A stretch of DNA of 64,000 nt from Montanilutibacter psychrotolerans (GTDB lineage Bacteria > Pseudomonadota > Gammaproteobacteria > Xanthomonadales > Xanthomonadaceae): NCBI RefSeq assembly GCF_003719825.1, contig NZ_RIBS01000010.1, positions 24,516 through 88,515 on the forward strand. Direction: 5' to 3'. Under the pieces are notes generated by a model. It was not told where the DNA came from. It did not search any database and saw nothing but the letters and a program-made list of their open reading frames with translations. Shown here piece by piece: positions 1 through 7,685 of this stretch. The number at the start of each line of letters is the position of its first letter. Positions within the stretch are counted from its first letter, which is position 1. The position numbers were made by a program, and so were the translations under genes.

Positions 1-2293
1 GATCGGTGAAGCTGAACTTCGTCGGCGTCCCGAACGCGTACTCGCTGTTCCACTGCAGCAGCCAGACGTCGTAGTCGTACTGCCCCGACGACGCACTGCC
101 GGCGATGAAGTGGCTCACCGCCACCATCGACAGGTCGCCCGACAACGCGATCGACGACAGGTTGTTGAGCGTGAATCCGAGGTTGACGCTGGTGGCCTCG
201 TGCCAGACGCCCAGCGCGTCGATCCAGTCCAGTCGCGCGTTGGAATCCAGGTCGATGCTGGCAACGTAATCGCGGCCCGCGGCGTACCAGCGATAGCCCA
301 GGTCGTCGACCTGGTCATGGACCCAGGCCTGGTCCGGCCAGTGCCAGGTGAAGCGATCGCTACTGCCGCTGGCGGTCGAGGTGCTCATCTGAGAGGCGAA
401 CACGAAGCCGGCGCCGGCGACGATCTGCACCGCGCCGTCGTTGACCGACCACTGCCAGGTCGGGCTGTTGCAGCCGCCGGTGCCGCCGCCGGGGATCGCG
501 GCCGCAACCCATTGCCCGGGCCGCGCCATGTCCTTGCGAAACAGGTGCAGGTTGACGTTTTGGGTGGTCCGGTAGGACACCGCAACGAAGTCCTGTCCGG
601 CCTCCACCGACACCGTCGCCAGGCCCGTGCCGCCACCGCCGTCGATCAGCAGCGGGTATTTTGGATCGGCCTGCCACGCCACCCACTGGCCGTTCCAGGT
701 GAACACCTGCATCGACAGCTTGCCGTTGGTGGTCTCGTTCCAGAGCACCACCGCGTAGTCCGGCCCGAAGAACACGCGTGCCATCGACTGGGTGGGCATC
801 GGCGACGGTGCCGAAATCGCCAGGCTGCGATCGCAGATCGGCAACGACACGCTGGCATAGTCGTAGCTGGCCACGCCGCCGGTGGGCCAGGTGATGCTGG
901 CGAGGGCGCCCAGATTGCCGCCGGCCGCCACGTCGAGCGCATAGTCGAATCGGTAGCCGGGCAGATTGGCGCCTTCGGCGTTGTACAGCGTGACCGAGGT
1001 CAGCAGGCGCTTGCAGGTGTCGCCGGAATCGCCGGCGACGTTGGCCACCGCCTCGCTGCCGGGCGAACCCGGGCTGGGGTCGTATCCCAGCCCCACCGAG
1101 AACAGCAGCGACCCGTCGGCGGCGCAGACCTGGATCGCGTCGAGGAACAGCGTTTCGTAGCAGTCCTGGAAGCCGTTCGGCGTGGTGCTTGGCACGGCCT
1201 TGTGCGGGTCGGCGTACTCGCGTGGGCTGCCGGCGGTGGCGTTGCTCCACAGCTTCGCGGCATAGCCCAGCCGCGCGGTGCGGCCGAACACGTCGGTGAT
1301 GCGCCCCAGGTAGCAGGCCTTGGTGTAGGGCTTGCCACCGGTTGCCACCAACTGTTCGACGCCCGGCAGCAGCCCGTCGGGTCCGCGCTCGAAGCAGTTG
1401 TAGGCATAGCCGACCGATTCGCCGAAGCGGCTGTACGCGCGCTCCAGGTGCCAGGCGCGCGCGTACTGCTGCTGTCCTGCGGCCAGCGCGCTGCTGCCCT
1501 GCCAGGCAGGCACGCCGTGCGCGTCGACCCACTGCACGCCCCACTCGATGCTGTTGCCGGCGCTGCTGCGGTAACCCTCGGTGGTCGTCGCCACGCCGCC
1601 GCCGAATGACATCCGCTGGCCCGACTCGTTGCAGACCGTCCAGCGCTCATAGCGCGGGTAGTACAGCACCTTCCAGAACCGGTAGTTGCTGAGCTGGTAC
1701 GCCTGGCCGCCGTCGCTGGCCTGCAGCGCCTGGCTGTCCAGGGTGAGCGTGAACTCCTGCTCGAGCTTGTCGTCGCGCACGATCCACGGACTGGCATCGC
1801 CCTCGATCAGCGCGTCGGCCGACAACGGCAGGCCGCGACGCACGAACTGCGCGCGCACGTCGGCGGGCACGGCCTGGCCGTTGGCCAGTTGCGTGGCCAG
1901 CGCGCGGTCCATCGAAAACAGCCACGGGCTGTCGGGCTCGCGCACCATCGCGCTGGCGTTGCCGGAGATGGTGATCGTGTAGCTGCGCATGCCCGGCGTC
2001 GGGCTTCCACCGTCGTCCAGTCGGATCGAATTCATCGGCAGCTGCCAGCCCATGCCGAGCACGCCGGTCGGCTGGTCGCGGTTCCAGGTCATCGCCTGCC
2101 GGTTGATGTTGCTCTGGTACTGGATCGACAGGTCGACCTGCAGTCCGTCGTTCTCACTGCGTCCCGGCATCGAGAACAGCGTCTGCGTGTGGTTCACGTC
2201 GCCGCGAAACAGGTTGACGCTGCTGGCCAGCACGCCGACGGTGCTGGCGTCCATCTGGAACGTGCGGATGCTGGGGGTGCTGGAACTGGGCAT
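1..2293 (-). CDS. RHS/Tc-toxin-like large protein, N-terminal 764 residues (partial)
   Basis: The frame is open from an ATG at 2293 to the window edge, giving 764 residues with no stop, so the gene is truncated by the window. The start is fixed by an AAGGAGG ribosome site about 8 nt upstream. The N-terminal part has the pattern of SpvB/TcdB and RHS shells: FSMPGR, then LSIQYQS, then GVLGMGWQLP near residue 80. Further on are RHS-core-like phrases such as LPGYRFDYA and ITWPTGG near residues 380-410, followed by Trp-rich beta-propeller-like repeats. No signal peptide is visible. In known families such shells encapsulate a C-terminal toxin, which would lie outside the window. It is last of four leftward genes, 81 bp after the preceding repeat-protein gene. 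The RHS/Tc assignment is by motif resemblance only; a large non-toxin cell-surface beta-propeller protein is the alternative. Confidence 0.7.
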   Translation of the reverse strand, partial: MPSSSTPSIRTFQMDASTVGVLASSVNLFRGDVNHTQTLFSMPGRSENDGLQVDLSIQYQSNINRQAMTWNRDQPTGVLGMGWQLPMNSIRLDDGGSPTPGMRSYTITISGNASAMVREPDSPWLFSMDRALATQLANGQAVPADVRAQFVRRGLPLSADALIEGDASPWIVRDDKLEQEFTLTLDSQALQASDGGQAYQLSNYRFWKVLYYPRYERWTVCNESGQRMSFGGGVATTTEGYRSSAGNSIEWGVQWVDAHGVPAWQGSSALAAGQQQYARAWHLERAYSRFGESVGYAYNCFERGPDGLLPGVEQLVATGGKPYTKACYLGRITDVFGRTARLGYAAKLWSNATAGSPREYADPHKAVPSTTPNGFQDCYETLFLDAIQVCAADGSLLFSVGLGYDPSPGSPGSEAVANVAGDSGDTCKRLLTSVTLYNAEGANLPGYRFDYALDVAAGGNLGALASITWPTGGVASYDYASVSLPICDRSLAISAPSPMPTQSMARVFFGPDYAVVLWNETTNGKLSMQVFTWNGQWVAWQADPKYPLLIDGGGGTGLATVSVEAGQDFVAVSYRTTQNVNLHLFRKDMARPGQWVAAAIPGGGTGGCNSPTWQWSVNDGAVQIVAGAGFVFASQMSTSTASGSSDRFTWHWPDQAWVHDQVDDLGYRWYAAGRDYVASIDLDSNARLDWIDALGVWHEATSVNLGFTLNNLSSIALSGDLSMVAVSHFIAGSASSGQYDYDVWLLQWNSEYAFGTPTKFSFTD

Positions 2294-2374
2294 GCAGGCC
2301 TCCTTGCCAATGCGATTGCGACACGCGCCCGGCAGGGCCGGGGCGTGCCTCGTCGTGGTACGCGACGTGGTGGA

Positions 2375-3232
2375 TCAATAGCCGATGACGACACCGGTGA
2401 CGTTGCTGATGGTGTTGTCCTGTTCGTTTCCGCTGCCGTCCGACAGTCCGGCCGAGCCGACCACGGTGACGGCGTGGTCCTGGATCTTGTCGACCTGGAA
2501 GCTGGCCTTGAAGGTTTTCACGTGGTGGTCGTGCTCGTTCTTGAACTGCACCTTGAACCCGGTCAGCAGCGAAACGAAGCGCGAAACGTCCGCGGGAAAC
2601 TGCAGTGTCTGGGCGCCGAACTGCAGGCTGTTGCTGGCCATCACGACCATGCGCAACGAGCGGTCGCAGCTGGCCACCAGCCCGCCGTCGACAGTGGCGG
2701 TGCTGGCGTTGTTGCCGCTGGCATCGGACATCTTCGCCAACCCGGTGACCACCGACGAATTGCCGTTGAGCTGGTTGCCGACCGAGGCGAGCGCGGTCTC
2801 CATGTGGTGATCGTCCTTGCCGAACGACAGGTCGAAGCCGGCCAGCAGCGACTGCAGCACCAGCGGGGAGTTGCACGGCACGGCCTGCGGCGCGCTGGCG
2901 CCGTTGTCGACGATGCCGCCGACATTGGCGAAGCGCACGCTCGGGTTGTCGATCCCCACCCAAGCCACCGCCACCACCGTCACCGACGACTTGCCGGCGT
3001 CGAGGTTGCGCCCGCCGGCATCGACCATCGACGCGTGCGGATTGACCGACAGCGTGTTGCCCTGCTGGTTGACGGACAGGCTGATCGACGTCCGCTGGAC
3101 GTGGTGGTCATCCTTGCTGAAGGCGAGCTCGAACTGGCTGATGCCGACCATGCGTTGTGCGATCGGGCCGGAGAACGTGAACACTTTGGTTTCGTCGGGG
3201 CGCAGGACAGCGAACTGGATTTCGAGAGGCAT
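2375..3232 (-). CDS. Triple-repeat Asp-His motif protein, copy B
   Basis: I do not recognise the family. The 285 residues resolve into three units of about 95 residues. Each opens with a hydrophobic-aromatic strand and an acidic/His motif (KDDHHV at 40-45, KDDHHM at 140-144, EHDHHV at 233-238). Each closes with a segment like MSDASGN or LSDGSGN and a Val/Gly-rich strand; the protein ends VTGVVIGY. The pattern suggests three beta-sandwich-like modules with a possible metal site in each, which is inference. There is no signal peptide or membrane segment. The start at 3232 has CAGGAG upstream; longer versions of this frame only read through the neighbouring gene in another frame. It lies 20 bp after its paralogue and 81 bp before the RHS-like gene, so co-transcription is likely. 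Confidence 0.85.
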   Translation of the reverse strand: MPLEIQFAVLRPDETKVFTFSGPIAQRMVGISQFELAFSKDDHHVQRTSISLSVNQQGNTLSVNPHASMVDAGGRNLDAGKSSVTVVAVAWVGIDNPSVRFANVGGIVDNGASAPQAVPCNSPLVLQSLLAGFDLSFGKDDHHMETALASVGNQLNGNSSVVTGLAKMSDASGNNASTATVDGGLVASCDRSLRMVVMASNSLQFGAQTLQFPADVSRFVSLLTGFKVQFKNEHDHHVKTFKASFQVDKIQDHAVTVVGSAGLSDGSGNEQDNTISNVTGVVIGY

Positions 3233-3252
3233 CGGAGAGCTCCTGGGAAGTG

Positions 3253-4119
3253 TCAGCGGACGTAGCCGACCACCACGCCGGTGACGTGGCTGAGGGTGTC
3301 GTCCTGGCGGTTGCCGCTGTCGTCGTTGATGTAGGTCGCGCCGCTGGCCGTCGCCGATCCGGCGTCGCTGGACTGGATGCTGATGACGCCGCCAACGGTG
3401 GTCACGTCGTGATCGGTGTTGCCGGCGTACTGCACGCGAAAGCCCGTCAGCAGCGCCTCGAAGGTGTTGATGCGGCTGTCGAACGCCAGCTTCCTTTGGG
3501 TGTTCTGCAGGTCGCCCGTGGCCAGCACCTGGAACGGCAGCGTCGCATCGCAACTGACCAGCAGGCCGCCGTCGATGGTGGCCGTGGTGGCGCTGTTGCC
3601 GCTGTCGTCGAACATCCGCGCGCTGGCGGTGACCTGCACGCTGCTGCCGGACTGGGCCGTTCCCGCACCGGCCTCGATCACCTTCACCTCGTGATCGGTA
3701 TTGCCAAACGAGAGTTCGAATCCGGACAGCAGCGCCGCCCGTACCAGCGGGGTCGTGCACGGAACGGCGATGCCGGAGCTGGCCTGGCCGTTGGCAACGT
3801 CCAGGGCGTTGGCCAGGGTCACGTCCGGGTTGTCGATGCCGGTCCAGGCAATGGCGACCACCTCCACGCTCGACCCGTCCGGCAGCAGGTTGTTGCCGCC
3901 GTCGTCGTCCAGGGTGGCGTTGACCAGGACGACCAGTGCGTTGTTGGTGTAGGACGAGATCAGCTGGATGCCGACGGTTTCGACATGGTGTTCGTCGCCG
4001 GCGCCAAAGCTGAGGTTGAAGGCGCGGATGCCGACGGCCACTTTGGCGATGTTGCCAACAAAGTCGAACGTGAGGCTGCCGCCGGGCCGGGTCGATTTCA
4101 CCTGGGTTTCCAGGGGCAT
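3253..4119 (-). CDS. Triple-repeat Asp-His motif protein, copy A
   Basis: Paralogue of the next gene downstream, 288 residues, family not recognised. Both proteins start MPLE, share the segment IDNP near residue 95 and end VTGVVxGY. The three units carry GDEHHV (41-46), TDHEV (141-145) and TDHDV (236-240), so the second and third units have only one His in the motif. Each unit has a later DDSGN- or DDDGGN-type turn (71-76, 171-175, 267-270), reminiscent of calcium-binding loops, though that is a guess. The start at 4119 is chosen for its AAGGAGAG ribosome site; upstream codons in frame lack one. It sits 129 bp after the double-LuxR regulator and 20 bp before copy B. Tandem duplication followed by divergence is the simplest origin. 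Confidence 0.85.
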   Translation of the reverse strand: MPLETQVKSTRPGGSLTFDFVGNIAKVAVGIRAFNLSFGAGDEHHVETVGIQLISSYTNNALVVLVNATLDDDGGNNLLPDGSSVEVVAIAWTGIDNPDVTLANALDVANGQASSGIAVPCTTPLVRAALLSGFELSFGNTDHEVKVIEAGAGTAQSGSSVQVTASARMFDDSGNSATTATIDGGLLVSCDATLPFQVLATGDLQNTQRKLAFDSRINTFEALLTGFRVQYAGNTDHDVTTVGGVISIQSSDAGSATASGATYINDDSGNRQDDTLSHVTGVVVGYVR

Positions 4120-4248
4120 GGGACTCTCCTTGTCTGTGGAATGGACGAAACGTCGCGTTGGCAATGCGCAGCCACCGGCGAGTGCGCAGGGTGTAGTGCC
4201 GTGAGACCTCGCGGAATGGCACCGATGGCGTACCGGCATCGCATGCGA

Positions 4249-4737
4249 TCAGGGCATGGGTCCAACCGTCGCCAGGTCGAGCTTCAGAAACGGCAAACGC
4301 GGCCGCGCCAGCCGGATCAGGTCGGCCATGCAATGCACGCCGAGCTTGCGCATTGCGATCTCGCGGTGCTTGCGCACGGTCAACGGGCTGATGCCGAGCC
4401 GGCGCGCGATCTCCTTGCTGGTATGGCCGGCCGCCACCAGGTCGATCACCTGGCGCTGGCGTGGGCCAAGGTCGCGGTAGCCGTTGCGGTCGGAATTCTC
4501 TGTGCTGTCGGCGCGCAGGCCGATCGCGCTGGCATGCACCAGCAACTGCACGGTGTTGCGCTGGCCCAGTTTGGCCAGCAACTGGCTGCGATGCTTGCGG
4601 ACCGTGTGCGGCGCAATCGCCAACGCGGAGGCGATCCGCGCGCAATCCAGTCCCTGTCCCACCAAGGCAAGCACTTCGCGCTGACGTGGCGTCATGGAAT
4701 CCACGCCTGCGTGGTATCGCTCCTCACGTTCGGGCAT
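4249..4737 (-). CDS. Short regulator with two tandem LuxR-type HTH domains
   Basis: A 162-residue protein made almost entirely of two GerE/LuxR-type helix-turn-helix domains. The first spans residues 15-72 (TPRQREVLALVGQG, HTVRKHRSQLLAKLG) and the second 90-147 (GPRQRQVIDLVAAG, LTVRKHREIAMRKLG). Each has the four-helix pattern with the conserved TVRKH recognition segment. No receiver, autoinducer-binding or ATPase domain is present, so how it senses a signal is not visible. Most LuxR proteins have a single HTH and dimerise; two in one chain could act as a covalent pseudo-dimer. The start is uncertain: 4737 gives 162 residues, and ATG 4695 just before the first domain is also possible, neither with a strong ribosome site. 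It lies upstream of, and in line with, the repeat-protein and RHS-like genes, so it probably controls them. Confidence 0.85.
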   Translation of the reverse strand: MPEREERYHAGVDSMTPRQREVLALVGQGLDCARIASALAIAPHTVRKHRSQLLAKLGQRNTVQLLVHASAIGLRADSTENSDRNGYRDLGPRQRQVIDLVAAGHTSKEIARRLGISPLTVRKHREIAMRKLGVHCMADLIRLARPRLPFLKLDLATVGPMP

Positions 4738-4942
4738 CGCGGAACATCCGTGTCGACGATGCGGCAGTGATAGCACAGCCCTGCCGTGGTCCGCATCGCC
4801 GGTCCGGCAGGGGTACCGGCATCGGCGGTCGCATGCGTGACTGCGTCGGGCTCGCGCCCGTGGGCGGCGCAAGGCATGCTGCGCACGTGCCGACAGCATG
4901 GCCACGGCATGCCCATCACCCGGGAGATGGCACGACCGCCCC

Positions 4943-5227
4943 ATGAGTGTGTACATCGACGATGCCGTTTGGCCGTGGCGTGGCGAGCGCTGGGCCCACC
5001 TGATGGCGGACACGCTGGACGAGCTGCACGCGCTCGCCGCGCAGCTCGGCATTGCGCGTCACAGGTTCCAGGACAGGACCAGCGGCGCCCACTACGACGT
5101 GCCGGCGTCGTTGCGCGATCGGGCGATCGCGCTGGGGGCGGTGCCGATCTCGCGTCATCGAGACCGCGCGCAGGTCCGCGCGGTGATTGCCCGCGCGCGC
5201 GCGCAAGGGCGTGGAGAGCAGTGCTAG
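4943..5227 (+). CDS. DUF4031 family protein
   Basis: Small cytoplasmic protein of 94 residues beginning MSVYIDDAVWPWRG, with a later SGAHYDVPASLRDRAIALGA segment; both are the hallmark sequences of the DUF4031 family. The function of the family is not established. The start at 4943 gives exactly the usual family N-terminus, whereas an earlier ATG would add an unrelated 15-residue extension. It is divergent from the double-LuxR gene, about 205 bp away, and faces the next gene tail to tail. Confidence 0.85.
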   Translation: MSVYIDDAVWPWRGERWAHLMADTLDELHALAAQLGIARHRFQDRTSGAHYDVPASLRDRAIALGAVPISRHRDRAQVRAVIARARAQGRGEQC

Positions 5228-5255
5228 GCCACGGTGGCGTTGCCGCGCGTACGCT

Positions 5256-6077
5256 TCAACGCGATGGCGCGCCCTCGACGGGCGTCGCTTCGATGATCGC
5301 CTCCTCGACGATGGGGTACACCGCCGATATCGGGCAGCCGATGCGGGCGGTGCCCATCAGGCGCGGCGCGCCTGGCATGGTTTCCGAGCGCTGCTCGACC
5401 ACCTTGATGCGGTCGCCCGGGTTTCCGCAGATGACGCCCACGCCGAGGCCCGATTCGAAGCCGATCTGCGGCGCGGCGTTCAACTCGGGGCAGGCGTTGC
5501 CAAGCTCGACGCGGTAGTAGCGGTGCCCACCCGAGCGGGCCGGCGACAACTCCACCAACACGCCCTTGCCGTCTTCGGACCAACTGCGCATGTGCCGCGG
5601 GCTGAAGCAGAAGGACGACGAACCGCCAAAGCCGCGACGGCGTTCGCCGCGCACTTCCACCGTCCCCAACGACGCCGTGCCATCGCTCGCCTGGCTGGTG
5701 CGGGCCAGGCGGGCGTACTCGCGTGCGTCGACGGTCGTCACGGCGGCGATCGGGCACAGCGCCTGGCCATCGCGAACGAACTCGTTGCCGCCACCGCACA
5801 CCCAGCCCTCGCGCGCGAGCAGGCTCGCCGCGCCGCTTACGGCCGCGGTCGGGCAGCTTCCAGCCAGGTCGATGCGATGACGCACGTCGTTCTCGCCCAG
5901 GATCGCCAGGGTGCGCGCGTCGACCTGATGCGCCTCGCGCATGGCGCGCGCATCGAGGCAATGCGGTGCCGGCGCGGGGGATCGGCCGGTGGCCATCGCC
6001 GCATTCGCCAACAGCGCCATCAGCAACCCGCTGCCGGCGATGCCCATCGTGAGTTGCCTGGTGTGGCGATGACGCAT
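5256..6077 (-). CDS. Secreted protein with two DUF6491-like repeats
   Basis: Exported protein of 273 residues. The N-terminus (RHRHTRQ followed by a hydrophobic stretch to about residue 30, then AMATG) is a signal peptide. Two halves then repeat the same layout: a Cys near CLDARAM or CFSPRHM, a strand ending in a Gly-rich stretch with Cys, WVCGGG or VICGNPGD, and a final Cys in LCPIAAV or GCPISAV. The layout resembles DUF6491, a small lipoprotein family of Xanthomonad-type bacteria, here duplicated; that match is from memory and only moderately sure. The paired cysteines suggest disulphides in the periplasm. The start at 6077 has GGAAGAG upstream and gives a clean signal peptide; longer frames run into the repeat region. 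Confidence 0.65.
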   Translation of the reverse strand: MRHRHTRQLTMGIAGSGLLMALLANAAMATGRSPAPAPHCLDARAMREAHQVDARTLAILGENDVRHRIDLAGSCPTAAVSGAASLLAREGWVCGGGNEFVRDGQALCPIAAVTTVDAREYARLARTSQASDGTASLGTVEVRGERRRGFGGSSSFCFSPRHMRSWSEDGKGVLVELSPARSGGHRYYRVELGNACPELNAAPQIGFESGLGVGVICGNPGDRIKVVEQRSETMPGAPRLMGTARIGCPISAVYPIVEEAIIEATPVEGAPSR

Positions 6078-6239
6078 TCGTGACTCTTCCGTGGCGTGAC
6101 TGGCGCGCATTATCGCCATGTCATGCGACATCGACGCCTGCAGGAAGCCATGGCCGGCTGCGTGATCTGCCCGGCCCCGGTTGGTGATGGCCGTAACTCC
6201 CGGCCACGACCACCTCGCTAGCGACGACCTTCCAGCGAC

Positions 6240-6416
6240 GTAGGATGGGTTGAGCGCAGCGACACCCATCAACCGGGGTCCAGGCGGGTGCGAAGGCAGC
6301 ACTCCCGGCGAATGTCGATTTTTTCAGGCCGATGCGACCCGCCCGCGGGATTGCAGCTGGCTGCCTTGGCCGCCGTCGCGTGCGATGGGTATCGCTTTTC
6401 GCTCAACCCATCCTAC
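6240..6416. repeat. 177-bp palindrome-ended interspersed element, copy 1
   Basis: Bounded by perfect 17-bp inverted arms: GTAGGATGGGTTGAGCG at 6240-6256 and its complement at 6400-6416. No frame inside looks coding. The arms resemble a motif widespread in proteobacterial intergenic regions, so it is probably a non-autonomous palindromic element. Confidence 0.85.
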
Positions 6417-6473
6417 GGGGCTGCCCCGGACGCGGTTTCTGACGGCCGCGGCTCCTGACCACGACCACACCGC

Positions 6474-6523
6474 TAGTCGTGCAGGGTCTCGAGCAGTTCC
6501 AGGCCCTGCGCGTAATCGCGCAG
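6474..6523 (-). pseudogene. 3'-end remnant of the 6759-7028 gene
   Basis: Reading leftward, this segment encodes the last 16 residues of the neighbouring hypothetical protein (LRDYAQGLELLETLHD) followed by the same TAG stop, with only silent differences. It lies between the two copies of the 177-bp element, showing that the duplication took in the end of the gene together with the element. There is no start, and upstream codons are element sequence. Confidence 0.8.
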
Positions 6524-6527
6524 CGAC

Positions 6528-6704
6528 GTAGGATGGGTTGAGCGCAGCGATACCCATCAACCGGGGTCCAGGCGGGAGCGAAAGCAGCGCTCCCGGCGAA
6601 TGTCGATTCTTTCAGGCCGATGCGACCCGCCCGCGGGATTGCAGCTGGCTGCCTTGGCCGCCGTCGCGTGCGATGGGTATCGCTTTTCGCTCAACCCATC
6701 CTAC
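6528..6704. repeat. 177-bp palindrome-ended interspersed element, copy 2
   Basis: Same length and same 17-bp inverted arms (6528-6544 and 6688-6704) as copy 1, offset by 288 bp, with a few substitutions. Together with the flanking gene-end sequence it forms a direct tandem duplication of about 286-288 bp. The region 6078-6758 contains nothing else I can support. Confidence 0.85.
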
Positions 6705-6758
6705 GGGCTGCCCTGACACGGTTTTTGACGGCCGTAGCTGTTGACCACGACCACACCG

Positions 6759-7028
6759 CTAGTCGTGCAGGGTCTCGAGCAATTCCAGGCCCTGCGCGTA
6801 GTCGCGCAACACGCCGTGTTCGCCGAGCATGCTTTCGATACGCGCGTCGACGTAGCGGGTGTCGCTGGCACACCACGCCAGCGCATGGATCGGATCGACC
6901 TCGTCGGCGAACGCCGGCCAGAAGTCTTCTTCGTAGGGATGGCGTGCCAGCAGGGTTGGCAACGCGGCGGCGACCGCGTCCAGGCGACGGTCGAGGGATG
7001 CAATGCGGAAACTGGTCGATGCGCTCAT
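6759..7028 (-). CDS. Small hypothetical protein (89 residues)
   Basis: Unrecognised acidic protein of 89 residues, predicted mostly helical, with no signal peptide or membrane segment. It opens MSASTSFRIASLDRRLDAVA and contains ARHPYEEDFWPAFADEVD around residues 29-46, then a Trp and Cys in ALAWCASD. The start at 7028 has no clear ribosome site, so the N-terminus is uncertain. Its last 16 codons and stop are duplicated at 6474-6523 as part of the tandem duplication downstream. It lies about 220 bp after the yajD-like gene on the same strand. Confidence 0.55.
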   Translation of the reverse strand: MSASTSFRIASLDRRLDAVAAALPTLLARHPYEEDFWPAFADEVDPIHALAWCASDTRYVDARIESMLGEHGVLRDYAQGLELLETLHD

Positions 7029-7245
7029 CGGGCCAGCGTCGCGCGATCGCGTCGCAGAGGATGAGAACCCTGCCGCGGCGCGGGTTTGCAGTGGATCAGC
7101 CGGGAGCCGCCGTCACGTCAATCGCCCGCGATGGCAGCGGCCGCCTGGCGGGTCGAAGCGCCTGCCAGCGCGCTGCTGCCTTGTCGGTGCCAGCTCAAGC
7201 CGCGGGCGTGGACGGCAACGCGCCACGGTCAACGGCGGCGATGCG

Positions 7246-7626
7246 CTACGACTTCTTCAACAGCGACTTCAGGTTGGCGAAGGGGTTGCCGGTGGCCGGC
7301 TTGGCGGCGTCGGCATCGGCGCCACCACCGCCGCCGGCAGCGTGATCGATGTAGCGCGAGTGCTCGTTGTCGTGGCAGTACACGCACAGCAGCTCCCAAT
7401 TGCTGCCGTCGGGCGGGTTGTAGTCGTGATCGTGATTGCGGTGGTGGACGGTGAGCTCGGTCAGGTTCGCGCGTGTGAACTCGCGCGCGCAGCGCCCGCA
7501 GACCCACGGGTACATCTTCAGCGCGCGCTCGCGATAGCCCTGCTGACGCTCTTCGGCGTTGCGCCGCGCCTGGGCGACGATCTGGTCGAGCTTGCTGCTG
7601 TCGGGGCCGGACCTGGCGTTGGACAT
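7246..7626 (-). CDS. yajD: YajD-like HNH endonuclease-fold protein
   Basis: Protein of 126 residues with the YajD form of the HNH nuclease motif. Two CxxC knuckles (CGRC near 43 and CVYC near 81) would bind a structural zinc, and between them LTVHHRNHDHDYNPPDGSNW carries the HH..N..H catalytic pattern. An N-terminal helix (residues 10-35) and a Gly/Ala-rich tail ending in KSLLKKS complete it. YajD proteins are found alone in many proteobacteria and their cellular substrate is not settled; nicking or cleavage of nucleic acid is inferred from the fold. The start at 7626 has a GGAG site; the long in-frame extension upstream is antisense to the neighbouring gene. Confidence 0.85.
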   Translation of the reverse strand: MSNARSGPDSSKLDQIVAQARRNAEERQQGYRERALKMYPWVCGRCAREFTRANLTELTVHHRNHDHDYNPPDGSNWELLCVYCHDNEHSRYIDHAAGGGGGADADAAKPATGNPFANLKSLLKKS

Positions 7627-7685
7627 GGGGACTCCGTGGATCGATGGCGATGGGCTTGCGGGCAGTGTGCCCGTTGCCGCCCGGC

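Noticed and set aside
110..1609. Long rightward open frame of about 500 residues
   Set aside because: It is antisense to the RHS-like gene, Arg/Ala/Gly/His-rich without domains, and open because of GC bias.
2375..4645. A single leftward 756-residue protein
   Set aside because: The first part is antisense-like, Arg-rich sequence in the wrong frame across the 3253-4119 and 4249-4737 genes; only the last 285 residues, after an ATG with a ribosome site, are protein-like.
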